Shown here: positions 7,371 to 14,260 of the stretch, one piece after another
How positions within the stretch are numbered: the stretch's first letter is position 1
Layout of the letters: each line of letters begins with the position of its first letter
From: an uncultured bacterium
GTDB lineage: Bacteria; Verrucomicrobiota; Verrucomicrobiia; Opitutales; Intestinicryptomonadaceae
NCBI GenBank assembly: GCA_905214995.1
Contig: CAJMOT010000024.1
Location: 1-23,220 of the forward strand
Direction of reading: 5' to 3'
Length of the DNA stretch: 23,220 bases
The notes under the pieces: generated by a model
Databases searched by the model: none
What the model was told of the DNA's origin: nothing
What the model saw: only the letters and a program-made list of their open reading frames with translations
Position numbers and translations under genes: made by a program

Positions 7371-8861
7371 TTACCGCGCCCTGCGGCGGATTGCGAGAGC
7401 CAGGGAGATTGCGCCGAGGATTGCGGCCACGGTCGCGGGTTCTGGAACCATGCTCAGCCTCACGGTTAGCAGGCCGTTTGCGAAGTCGCCTTCGAGGATT
7501 TGGGCGTTTATTTCGCCGTCGTGCGAGAGCATTTCATTCGCCATCTCGAGCGTCAGGTTTGAAGATTCGGCGTCGAACGACAATATGGTGTAGTCGAGGT
7601 ACGAGACCGCCGACGCTTCGAGCCACAACCCGAGGTCTATTGCGGATACGTTCAGAACCAGCGCGCAGTCCGCCGCCGACGAGACGTTGAGTTCCCCCGC
7701 CACGTCTATCCTGTCGGCGGCGAGTTCGGTGAAGTCGACCCTGATCGTCCCTCCCTGCCAGTCGAGCGACGCGAACCGCGCAGTTCCGCCTTCGGCGTTT
7801 CCGTCTGCGCCCGCAACGCTGAATGTCGAGTTCGAGCCGGAAATGGAGAGCGCGCCGGCGTTCATTCCCGAGCGCATTCCCAAATTCAGCTCGCCCCACT
7901 GCACCGAAACGCTCCCGAGGTCAGCGGCGGAGAAGTCGCGCTCGTCCGAGTAGTCCGCGACGGTGTTGAAGCGCAGCGTCTGTTTGCCGGAGTCCGAATT
8001 GGCGTTCATTATTATGTTGAGCCTTTCTCCGACTCCGTTTTGCGTAGCGTATGTGCCGGAAAATTCCGAAACGCCCCGATTGGTGAACGTCAGGTTGTGC
8101 GATGTGGCGGTATTGCCTATTTGCAGCCTGCCGTTGCCGGAGAGTCCGCCTATGAGCTCGTTCTTCTCGCCATCGCCGCCGGAGTCGTGCTTTGCCAAGT
8201 CGAGGGTCGTTCCGCCGATGCTCAAAACTCCCGATACGCTGAAAGACGACGTGGACGAGCCCGACAGATAAAATTTTCCGCGCGCGCCTATGTTGAAATC
8301 GCCTCCAACCTGCCAGCCGGATTGGGCGGAGTGTATTACCATGTTTGCGTTGGAATTCACGCCGACGTTGAAATCTCCGTTTATCCTGAAAGTCCTGCTT
8401 CCTCCGCGCAATTGAATGACGAAGCCCGAACCGGACGTATTTTCAAAAGCCATGTCGCCCGCGGCGTACGCGCCGCCGTTAAAGTAGAGCGTTCTTCCCC
8501 ACGAGGAGCCCTCGACGGAACCTATGGTATAGTCGATGTCGTGCGCGGTGACGGCCTCGGAGAACTCCCCTATGTTTGAGTTGTTCCCGACCACCTGTAT
8601 GTGCAGATTGTTGTTTGTGGAATTTATCGAACCCGCGTAAACCTGTCCGTCGTAGGAGCCGAGGCGCCAGCTGGAACCGTCGTTTATGCTGAAATCCGCC
8701 GAGGAGTTGGAGTTGTACAAATCGGTATACTGCGCGCAAACAGTCTGGATTGCCGCGAGCGATGCCGCGAAAAGTCCTAAACGTAAGTATTTGGTTATAT
8801 TTATGTTAAGTTCGGGGGGGGGGGCGTCAAAGAAGACGCGATTGCATGTTTGTGTTTTCAT
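7371..8861 (-). CDS. Secreted PEP-CTERM-anchored surface protein, beta-rich, autotransporter-like repeats
   Basis: The 496-residue protein has an N-terminal signal peptide whose hydrophobic part spans about residues 25-43 (cleavage after CA, before Gln44), preceded by an unusually long 24-residue extension. The body is rich in Gly, Ser, Asn and Asp with repeating beta-strand patterns like passenger or polysaccharide-associated proteins. It ends in a PEP-CTERM sorting signal: VPEP at 472-475, a short hydrophobic helix and a terminal RRRAR. In Gram-negative bacteria such tails are processed by EpsH/exosortase, and carriers are often surface or exopolysaccharide proteins. No enzymatic motif was found. 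No ATG, GTG or TTG occurs in frame between the 11-C tract and the signal-peptide core, so the ATG at 8861 before the tract is the only sensible start. Confidence 0.8.
   Translation of the reverse strand: MKTQTCNRVFFDAPPPELNINITKYLRLGLFAASLAAIQTVCAQYTDLYNSNSSADFSINDGSSWRLGSYDGQVYAGSINSTNNNLHIQVVGNNSNIGEFSEAVTAHDIDYTIGSVEGSSWGRTLYFNGGAYAAGDMAFENTSGSGFVIQLRGGSRTFRINGDFNVGVNSNANMVIHSAQSGWQVGGDFNIGARGKFYLSGSSTSSFSVSGVLSIGGTTLDLAKHDSGGDGEKNELIGGLSGNGRLQIGNTATSHNLTFTNRGVSEFSGTYATQNGVGERLNIIMNANSDSGKQTLRFNTVADYSDERDFSAADLGSVSVQWGELNLGMRSGMNAGALSISGSNSTFSVAGADGNAEGGTARFASLDWQGGTIRVDFTELAADRIDVAGELNVSSAADCALVLNVSAIDLGLWLEASAVSYLDYTILSFDAESSNLTLEMANEMLSHDGEINAQILEGDFANGLLTVRLSMVPEPATVAAILGAISLALAIRRRAR
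8814..8824 (-). repeat. 11-bp mononucleotide tract (C11 in coding sense)
   Basis: Eleven consecutive G on the plus strand encode Ala13 (part) and Pro14-Pro16 of the PEP-CTERM protein. With 12 C the frame reaches TAA two codons after the tract; with 10 C it reaches TAA four codons after the Pro codons. A change of one base therefore switches the protein off before its signal peptide. This is the typical arrangement of a phase-variable homopolymer. Confidence 0.85.
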
Positions 8862-8891
8862 ATTCGTGGTATTCGGGTTGAATTTTTTATA

Positions 8892-8920
8892 AACATACCT
8901 TCCGTTTCCGTCCGGCTCAA
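8892..8920 (-). promoter_or_regulatory. Predicted promoter of the PEP-CTERM gene
   Basis: On the minus strand TTGAGC (8920-8915), a 17-bp spacer and TATGTT (8897-8892) form a sigma70-like promoter. Transcription would begin near 8885, about 24 nt before the ATG at 8861. Confidence 0.5.
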
Positions 8921-8942
8921 TGATTATTTTACTCTTTTTATT

Positions 8943-8953
8943 TTAACAGTTAA
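8943..8953. promoter_or_regulatory. Palindromic candidate regulator site TTAACAGTTAA
   Basis: A perfect odd palindrome (TTAAC-A-GTTAA, extending to 13 bp) is centred 28 bp upstream of the first base of the predicted -35 box. An identical 11-mer lies at the identical distance upstream of the dehydratase operon promoter (13388-13398), which suggests a shared activator dimer site at roughly -62 to -64. Confidence 0.5.
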
Positions 8954-8998
8954 ATTTGCTGACGCCGCCTGTTTGGGTTCCGCCGCGCTCCCTTCCGA

Positions 8999-9025
8999 TA
9001 AAAAAGGCTTCCCGTAGGGGAAGCC
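8999..9025 (-). terminator. Terminator of the sugar-acid operon
   Basis: On the minus strand an 8-bp perfect stem (9025-9018 with 9013-9006, GGCTTCCC with GGGAAGCC, about 4-nt loop) is followed by six T (9005-9000). It lies about 40 bases beyond the stop of the RraA-like gene and closes that operon. Confidence 0.9.
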
Positions 9026-9064
9026 TCCTCCGAAAGACGCCTGCGCGCCGGAAAGGGAAAATTT

Positions 9065-9808
9065 TTAAAAATAGCCGCCCTTTTCGGTGATTTCGCGCAC
9101 GCTCTGGCCCTCTTTTACCCAGCCGAAAATCTTTTTTTCGTTGCCTTTGATTTCCTCGGCGCGCAGCAGCACGTCGTACGCGACGTCGCGCGGAACTATA
9201 AGCACGCCGTCTATGTCGCCGAGCACGACGTCCCCCGGGCGGATCAGGACTTTGCCTATAAGAATCGGAACCTGATAGTGCGTTATTAGGCATCTTCCGA
9301 GGCTGCCGTTGGAAATTCTGTACTTGTAGAACACGGGGAAGTCGGCCTCGAGAATCTGGTGGGTGTCGCGTATGCCGCCGTCTATGCACGCGGCCTTAGC
9401 CTTCTTTCCCTTGGCGGTTGCGGTCATGACGCCGCCCCACAGGGTTGCCTCTTCGTCTCTGCTCGTGTCCCAGACCACAAAGTGGTCTTCGCCGAGCTCG
9501 TCGAGCATTTTTGTCCGGAATTCCATCTCGCCGCGGATCATCACGTTCGGCGCGCTCTTCACGGTGAAGGCGAATCCCGCAACCGTCCGGTATTCGCGCA
9601 GCGGCTTTATGTGCCCGGGCAACGCCTGGTTGAGCAGGCAGAATTCCCGCATGACGTCGTTAACCGCGCCGGTGTACAGGCGTTCAAACCGCGCGAGCAG
9701 TTCTTTTGCCGGTATCGGAAAGTCGCACGTCGGTTTGCATTCTCTCGTTTCTATGAGTTTTTCGAGATTCATCATCCCGACTTCTTTTTTGTATTGGTCT
9801 ACGCTCAT
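9065..9808 (-). CDS. RraA-like / HMG-aldolase family protein
   Basis: The 247-residue product belongs to the RraA-like superfamily, which includes 4-hydroxy-4-methyl-2-oxoglutarate aldolases, oxaloacetate decarboxylases and sugar-acid aldolases, besides the RNase E regulator RraA. The divalent-metal and substrate motif DGGIRD (143-148, Arg147 and Asp148) is intact, as are WGG (124-126) and GDVVLGDIDGV (192-202). Retention of the active-site pair argues for an enzyme. As the last gene of an operon with a dehydratase, an SDR and a transporter, it could cleave a 2-keto-3-deoxy sugar acid to pyruvate (or similar) plus an aldehyde; this is inference. The start at 9808 is preceded by an A-rich stretch, not a Shine-Dalgarno; Met12 or Met13 are alternative starts. 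Confidence 0.88.
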   Translation of the reverse strand: MSVDQYKKEVGMMNLEKLIETRECKPTCDFPIPAKELLARFERLYTGAVNDVMREFCLLNQALPGHIKPLREYRTVAGFAFTVKSAPNVMIRGEMEFRTKMLDELGEDHFVVWDTSRDEEATLWGGVMTATAKGKKAKAACIDGGIRDTHQILEADFPVFYKYRISNGSLGRCLITHYQVPILIGKVLIRPGDVVLGDIDGVLIVPRDVAYDVLLRAEEIKGNEKKIFGWVKEGQSVREITEKGGYF

Positions 9809-9837
9809 TTTTTCTGGGGTTTATGCATGTTAAAATT

Positions 9838-10605
9838 TCAGAAGCGGAGGCTCAGCCCGCCGTCCACAAAGTAGTCCGCGCCGGTTATGTACCTGCCGGC
9901 GTCGGAGCACAGCAGGAGGGCGGCGCCCGCGCAGTCCTCCGCCTCCCCGACGTACCCGAGCGGAATGTTTGACTCGACCGCCTTTTTGTATTCGGCGTCG
10001 GCGAGGGCGTCTTTGTTGCGGGCGGTCGCTATCGCGCCCGGGGCGAGGTTGTTTATCGTTATCCCCATCGGCGCGAGGCGCGGGGCGAGGTTTTTGACGA
10101 GGTTCACGAGCCCCGCTTTCGTCGCCGCGTAGACGCACATGTCCCTGTGCGGCCTCGCCTGCTGGACGGAGCCTATGTTGAGTATCCTCCCCCAGCGGTT
10201 TTGCGCCATGTGCGGGACGACTTCCCGTATCAGCCGGAGCGTCGAGCGCAAGTTTACGTTTATCTGCGCCTCGAAATCTTCGTCGGTCACCTCGTCGAAC
10301 GGCGCGCGCACCTGCATGGAGGCGTTGGCGACGAGTATGTCGGCGGGGCAGGCGTTTTCCTCCGAAAACTTTTTCCATTCCGCTCCGGCGTCGGCGCGGG
10401 CGAGGTCGAATTTCCAAAGCAGCGCCTTTGCCCCGAACTTTCGGGCGTCGGAGGCCGTCTGTTCGGCGAGCTTTTCGTTGCCGCGGAAGTTTACGACCAC
10501 GTCCGCCCCGAACTCCGCGAGGGCGAGAGCTATCGCGCGGCCTATGCCCTGTCCGCCGCCCGTGACGAGCGCCGTTTTGCCTTTAAGGTTGAATAATTCC
10601 TTCAT
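9838..10605 (-). CDS. Short-chain dehydrogenase/reductase (SDR), classical type
   Basis: This 255-residue oxidoreductase has the classical SDR layout: cofactor motif TGGGQGIG (15-22), NAS at 94-96 in place of NAG, Asn118, catalytic Ser146, Tyr159 and Lys163 (YAATK), then PG at 189-190. An Arg at 41 after the second beta strand could favour NADP(H). Sequence resembles the FabG/KduD/glucose-dehydrogenase group, many of which act on sugars or keto sugar acids. It sits between the transporter (15-bp gap) and the RraA-like gene (29-bp gap) and probably oxidises or reduces a pathway intermediate at a sugar hydroxyl or keto group. It is not likely to be the fatty-acid FabG, given this context. Confidence 0.92.
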   Translation of the reverse strand: MKELFNLKGKTALVTGGGQGIGRAIALALAEFGADVVVNFRGNEKLAEQTASDARKFGAKALLWKFDLARADAGAEWKKFSEENACPADILVANASMQVRAPFDEVTDEDFEAQINVNLRSTLRLIREVVPHMAQNRWGRILNIGSVQQARPHRDMCVYAATKAGLVNLVKNLAPRLAPMGITINNLAPGAIATARNKDALADAEYKKAVESNIPLGYVGEAEDCAGAALLLCSDAGRYITGADYFVDGGLSLRF

Positions 10606-10620
10606 AGCCTTTAAAAAAAT

Positions 10621-11880
10621 TTACCCGTTTTCCCCGCAGTAGTTTTTGTCGAAGAAAAACAGCATCGCCGCCGCCACGAACGCCGATCCCAGCAGGAACG
10701 CCGCCGAAAGCGACATTATCCCCGCGCTGAACCCCGCGATTTCCTTGATGTACGCCATGAGCTTCGGGGCGACCGACCCCATCACGAACGCGAAGGAGAG
10801 ATACAGCCCCGAGGCGGTCGCGCGGTAGCGGGGCTCCACGACGTCGAAGAGCGCGGCGAAGAGGTTTGAGTCGTATACGCCGCGGAAGAATCCGAAGCCC
10901 GCCATCGCAGCGCAGCACACCCAGAAAGAGTCCGTGTAGCCGCAGAGGAATATGAAGGGCGCCGCCAAAAACAGACCGAGAAATTCCGCCCACATTCTCG
11001 ACTGCCTGAATTTTTCGGAAAACGAGTCGGAGAGCTTTCCGCCTATCATGACGCCGAAGAACGCGAATGCGAAGTGCCATAGCATCGAGTTCAACCCCGC
11101 CATCGAAAGCGACATTTCGTATTTTTCGTGCAGGTACGATGGCATCCACGTGTTGTAGCCGACGTTTACGAAGCATTGGCAGGCGAACGCGAGCGCGAGG
11201 CAGTAGAAGGTCTGCTTTTTCAAAATCGCCGAGAACATTTTGGAGAATTTCACCTTTTCGGATTTTTCGGGCTCTCCGCAGGCGGGTGCGGGCATTGGCG
11301 TGTTGCGCATGGCGAACATGCAGAGAGCCGCCCACAGCACGCCTATCGAGCCGAACACGTAAAACGCCGCCCGCCAGCCGTAATGCTCGCCGATGTATCC
11401 CGATATGAAACCGCTTGCGATTATCCCGACGTATAGCGAGGTCTGGTGTATGGAGAGGGCCGTCGCGCGGGTGTGGGAGTGCAGCTGGCTCAAAAGCGAC
11501 GTCGCCGCCGGAAAGTAAAACGCCTCGCCGCCGCCCGTGGCGACGCTGCGGAATACTATCAGCAGCGCCATTCCGCCGGCGAGCCCCGTGCAGAGCGTGC
11601 CCGCGCTGAATATCAGAAGCGACCACACCACTATCCATTTGCGCGAAACCAAGTCGCCCAAAAATCCCGACACCGGAACCAGCACGCCGTAGACCGCCGT
11701 GAACACCATCACGATGTCGCCGATGTCGTAGTCGGTCAGCCCGAGGTCCTCCTTTATCAAGGGGATTACGGTGTTGAAAATCTGCCGGTCGCCCTGGTTC
11801 AGAAAATACGCGAACCAAAGCAGGCCTACGAGCATCCACTTGTATTGGAATATGGAATTGTCTTTTGCGCCGGTCGTCAT
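10621..11880 (-). CDS. MFS transporter, anion:cation symporter-like (sugar acid uptake)
   Basis: The 419-residue protein has twelve predicted hydrophobic segments in two halves, with a charged cytoplasmic loop around residues 195-220 (GEPEKSEKVKFSK). The N-terminal YFLNQGDRQIFNTVIPLIKE resembles the DRxxxxxxxP motif of the ACS family (ExuT, DgoT, GudP), which import hexuronates, aldonates and related acids by proton symport. GDLVSRKW in the loop between helices 2 and 3 is the MFS signature loop. With the neighbouring dehydratase, a sugar acid is the most probable cargo. The ATG follows an A-rich run (CCAAAAAAG) without a Shine-Dalgarno sequence. Confidence 0.9.
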   Translation of the reverse strand: MTTGAKDNSIFQYKWMLVGLLWFAYFLNQGDRQIFNTVIPLIKEDLGLTDYDIGDIVMVFTAVYGVLVPVSGFLGDLVSRKWIVVWSLLIFSAGTLCTGLAGGMALLIVFRSVATGGGEAFYFPAATSLLSQLHSHTRATALSIHQTSLYVGIIASGFISGYIGEHYGWRAAFYVFGSIGVLWAALCMFAMRNTPMPAPACGEPEKSEKVKFSKMFSAILKKQTFYCLALAFACQCFVNVGYNTWMPSYLHEKYEMSLSMAGLNSMLWHFAFAFFGVMIGGKLSDSFSEKFRQSRMWAEFLGLFLAAPFIFLCGYTDSFWVCCAAMAGFGFFRGVYDSNLFAALFDVVEPRYRATASGLYLSFAFVMGSVAPKLMAYIKEIAGFSAGIMSLSAAFLLGSAFVAAAMLFFFDKNYCGENG

Positions 11881-11985
11881 CTTTTTTGGGGCCGCGCGGC
11901 GGCGGGCCGTTTGAGGGATTGGGTTTTGCGCGCGAAAATTTTTTTGGCGCGCGGCGAAAGGGGAGAGAAAAAATTCTGCCGCGGC

Positions 11986-13335
11986 CTACGACCAGCGGCG
12001 GTCGTTTGCCCACTCCTTGTCCCATTCGGAGGTGTCGGCCCACGCTTCGGGGAAGTCGGGGTGGAGCTTTTCCCTTATGAGGTCTTCGTTGAGAGACTCT
12101 ATTCCCAGCCCGGGGGCGTTCGGGACGTCTATGTAGCCGTTGTTTACGAGCGGCCTCGGAAGCCCGTTTACGAGGCTGTCCCACCACGGAACGTCGACCG
12201 AGTGCACTTCGAGGGCCGTGAAATTGCGGGTAGCCGCCGCGACGTGGACGGCGGCCATGCAGGCTATCGGGCTCTCCGCCATGTGTATTGCCATGGCGGT
12301 GTGGCATTCTTCCGCCATGTCGCCGATTTTCTTCGTCTCGAGGATTCCGCCGGCAGTCAGGATGTCGGGGTGTATCACCGCGAGCGCGCCGGATTCCAGA
12401 AGCGGCTTGAAGCTCTCTTTGAGGTAGATGTCCTCGCCCGTCGCAAGCGGAGTCGTCGTAGCCTGCGCCATGCGGACATACTGGTCGGCGTACTGCCACG
12501 GGACGGGATCTTCCATCCACGAAATGTTGTACTTTTCAAGCCGCTTGGCGAGCTTTATGCAGTCCTCGACGGGAATGTGCCCCAGATGGTCTATCGCCAA
12601 CGGGATTTCGTATCCGATTTCCGCCCTCACGTCGGCCATGTATTTTTCGAGGAAGTCGAGCCCCTTTTCCGTGATGTGGATTCCCGTGAACGGGTGGGCG
12701 GTGTTGAAGAGGTCGTACGCTTCGCCGCGCATGGCGCGCGGGTCTATCGAGCCGTGGGGCGTGGAGAACACCGTCTTTTTGTACTCGCGCATTTTTTCCA
12801 AAAAACCGAGCGGGGCGCAGAGCGCGCCTTCGACGTCCGCCAGGAGCTCTATGCCCAAGTCCATTTTTAGGAATGTGTATCCCTGCGCCATGCGGTCTTT
12901 GAGGGCCTTGCCCATGTCGCGCCCGCCGCCTTCGCTGTCGGTGTCGCAGTATATGCGGATTTTGTCGCGGTATTTTCCGCCGAGCATCTGCCAGACGGGA
13001 ACGCCCCACGCCTTGCCGGCGATGTCCCACAGGGCGACTTCTATGCCGCAGACGCCGCCCGCCTGCCGCGAGTCCCCGCCGAACTGCTTTATGCGGTTGA
13101 AAATCTTTTCGACATTGCACGGATTCTCGCCGAGAATCCTGCTTTTTAGCATCGCCGCATACGTCCTGCTCGACGCGTCGCGGACTTCGCCGTAGCCGAC
13201 GATTCCCTGATTTGTGTAGATTTTGATGAGCGTGCAGCGTTTCGGCGCGCCGTCGATGTCGGCGAAGCGCATATCCGTAATTTTAAGAGTGGACGGGTCG
13301 ATTTTCATAATTGGAAATTTGCGTTTATGCGCCAT
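11986..13335 (-). CDS. Enolase-superfamily (mandelate racemase/MLE type) sugar-acid dehydratase
   Basis: The 449-residue protein has an N-terminal capping domain with GIVGYGEVRD, then the barrel. Probable barrel residues, numbered from the ATG at 13335, are Lys157/Asp159 (KMD), metal ligands Asp249 (AIDHLGH), Glu275 (WMEDPVPW) and Glu301 (ATGED), then HPD near 322-324 and HMAE near 351. The WMEDPVP segment is typical of acid-sugar dehydratases in this superfamily (mannonate, gluconate, galactarate-type). The likely reaction removes water from an aldonate or uronate-derived acid to give a 2-keto-3-deoxy acid; the precise substrate is not assignable. The start is uncertain: ATG 13335 has GGGGAG five bases upstream, whereas ATG 13308 gives MKID, the common superfamily beginning. 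A GTG farther upstream (13365) is unlikely. Confidence 0.88.
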   Translation of the reverse strand: MAHKRKFPIMKIDPSTLKITDMRFADIDGAPKRCTLIKIYTNQGIVGYGEVRDASSRTYAAMLKSRILGENPCNVEKIFNRIKQFGGDSRQAGGVCGIEVALWDIAGKAWGVPVWQMLGGKYRDKIRIYCDTDSEGGGRDMGKALKDRMAQGYTFLKMDLGIELLADVEGALCAPLGFLEKMREYKKTVFSTPHGSIDPRAMRGEAYDLFNTAHPFTGIHITEKGLDFLEKYMADVRAEIGYEIPLAIDHLGHIPVEDCIKLAKRLEKYNISWMEDPVPWQYADQYVRMAQATTTPLATGEDIYLKESFKPLLESGALAVIHPDILTAGGILETKKIGDMAEECHTAMAIHMAESPIACMAAVHVAAATRNFTALEVHSVDVPWWDSLVNGLPRPLVNNGYIDVPNAPGLGIESLNEDLIREKLHPDFPEAWADTSEWDKEWANDRRWS

Positions 13336-13365
13336 ACTATCTCCCCAAACTCCCGCCCGCGTCAA
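13336..13365 (-). promoter_or_regulatory. Predicted promoter of the dehydratase operon
   Basis: TTGACG (13365-13360), an 18-bp spacer and GATAGT (13341-13336) on the minus strand. The -10 box abuts the ATG at 13335, so a transcript from here would begin near 13329, after that codon. Either translation begins at 13308 from this promoter, or another promoter drives the longer form. Confidence 0.4.
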
Positions 13366-13387
13366 CCCATTGATTGAAGCAAAATAG

Positions 13388-13398
13388 TTAACAGTTAA
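13388..13398. promoter_or_regulatory. Palindromic candidate regulator site TTAACAGTTAA
   Basis: Identical 11-bp palindrome to the one at 8943-8953, again with exactly 22 bases between it and the predicted -35 box. Flanking bases (AGTTA on one side, TAACT further on the other) add a second, partly overlapping inverted repeat. Confidence 0.5.
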
Positions 13399-13666
13399 TC
13401 TAACTTTCGGAAGCGGCGCGCAGCGCGGCGGGTTTTTTGGCGGTTCCGCGGCGCGCTGTTTGCGATATGCCGGAATGCGCGGGCGGCAGCGGAATTTGCG
13501 GCGCGTTTTTTATGTTGGCGCCGGTAAATGCGGTATTGTTTTTTTTTGCGAATGCGGCAGGCGCCGGGGCCGCCGCGCATTTTCCCGTCAGCGCCGGAGA
13601 ACCCTTCGGGCTTGAATCTCCCCGCGGGCCATCCAGCCGAGTTCCGAATCCGCCCGCGCCATTTTG
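13399..13666. other. Non-coding gap between ybaK-type gene and dehydratase promoter
   Basis: About 270 GC-rich bases with only short, motif-free frames. A hairpin (GGAGA 13596-13600, CCC-TTC-GGG core, TCTCC 13617-13621) lies about 45 bases past the deacylase stop but has no T-run. A stretch of nine T occurs near 13540. No gene or RNA was recognised. Confidence 0.45.
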
Positions 13667-14137
13667 TCAGTCGGTCAGATCGGCGTATTTTGTCCTGGCG
13701 AATTTTTCAACGACGCTCGCGGGAGCCTTTATTTGCAGGCCTATTCTGCCCGCGCTGAACAGGATTTTTTCAAAGTTTTTCGCGGAGGAGTCTATCGAAG
13801 TCTTGAAGGCCTTTTTCATTCCTATCGGCGAGCAGCCCCCGTGCACATAGCCGGTGGTCGGCAGCAGGTCTTTCGACTTAATCATGGCAACCGATTTTTC
13901 GCCGACTGACGCGGCGGCCTTTTTGAGGTCGAGCTCCCTGTCAGCGGGTATCATGAACACGTAATGCTCTCCCGATTTCCCGACCGTCACGAGCGTCTTG
14001 AAAACCGAGCCGGGGTTTTCGCCGAGCATTTGCGCCATCCGCGTTCCGCTGACCGCTTCGGTTATCCCGCAGTCGACGACTTCGTGCGGGATTTTCTTCT
14101 GTTCGAGCATGCGGACGGCGTTTGTCTTGTGTTCCAT
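13667..14137 (-). CDS. ybaK: Cys-tRNA(Pro) deacylase, YbaK/EbsC family
   Basis: The 156-residue protein matches the YbaK/EbsC branch of the INS superfamily, which hydrolyses Cys-tRNA(Pro) mischarged by prolyl-tRNA synthetase. The catalytic Lys47 (FKTLV), the substrate-pocket segment GYVHGGCSPIG (96-106) containing the GxxP element, and the C-terminal SAGRIGLQI block are all intact. Length fits the Escherichia coli protein. The ATG at 14137 gives the usual N-terminus (MEHKTNAVRML); an in-frame start at 14170 would add 11 unrelated residues. The gene is functionally unrelated to its neighbours and is preceded by a terminator, so it probably has its own promoter. Confidence 0.93.
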   Translation of the reverse strand: MEHKTNAVRMLEQKKIPHEVVDCGITEAVSGTRMAQMLGENPGSVFKTLVTVGKSGEHYVFMIPADRELDLKKAAASVGEKSVAMIKSKDLLPTTGYVHGGCSPIGMKKAFKTSIDSSAKNFEKILFSAGRIGLQIKAPASVVEKFARTKYADLTD

Positions 14138-14148
14138 ATCGCCGGCAT

Positions 14149-14183
14149 TTATGTCCCGCCCATGCCGCAAATCAACGCAAAAA
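14149..14183 (-). promoter_or_regulatory. Candidate promoter of the ybaK-type gene
   Basis: On the minus strand TTTTTGCGTTGATT contains a possible -35 box TTGATT (14175-14170) with a CATAAA-like -10 about 16 bp downstream. The same TTTTTGCGTTGA string (TCAACGCAAAAA on the plus strand, 14172-14183) recurs twice in the lacI/kinase intergenic region. Confidence 0.3.
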
Positions 14184-14223
14184 TCCGCGTTTCGGTCTGG
14201 CGCGGCCGGTTTTTGAGGCCGGC

Positions 14224-14248
14224 AAAAAGCCCCGCTCGGGAAGCGGGC
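14224..14248 (-). terminator. Terminator of the SGNH esterase gene
   Basis: On the minus strand CCCGCT (14247-14242) pairs with AGCGGG (14236-14231) around a 5-nt loop, followed closely by TTTTT (14228-14224). It lies 13 bases past the esterase stop codon. Confidence 0.75.
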
Positions 14249-14260
14249 GGCGGTGGCGTT

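Noticed and set aside
11881..11985. GCGCG/CGCGC inverted repeats and A/T run between the dehydratase and MFS genes as a terminator
   Set aside because: The arms are short and the A-run lies in the loop rather than after the stem; the four genes more likely form one operon.
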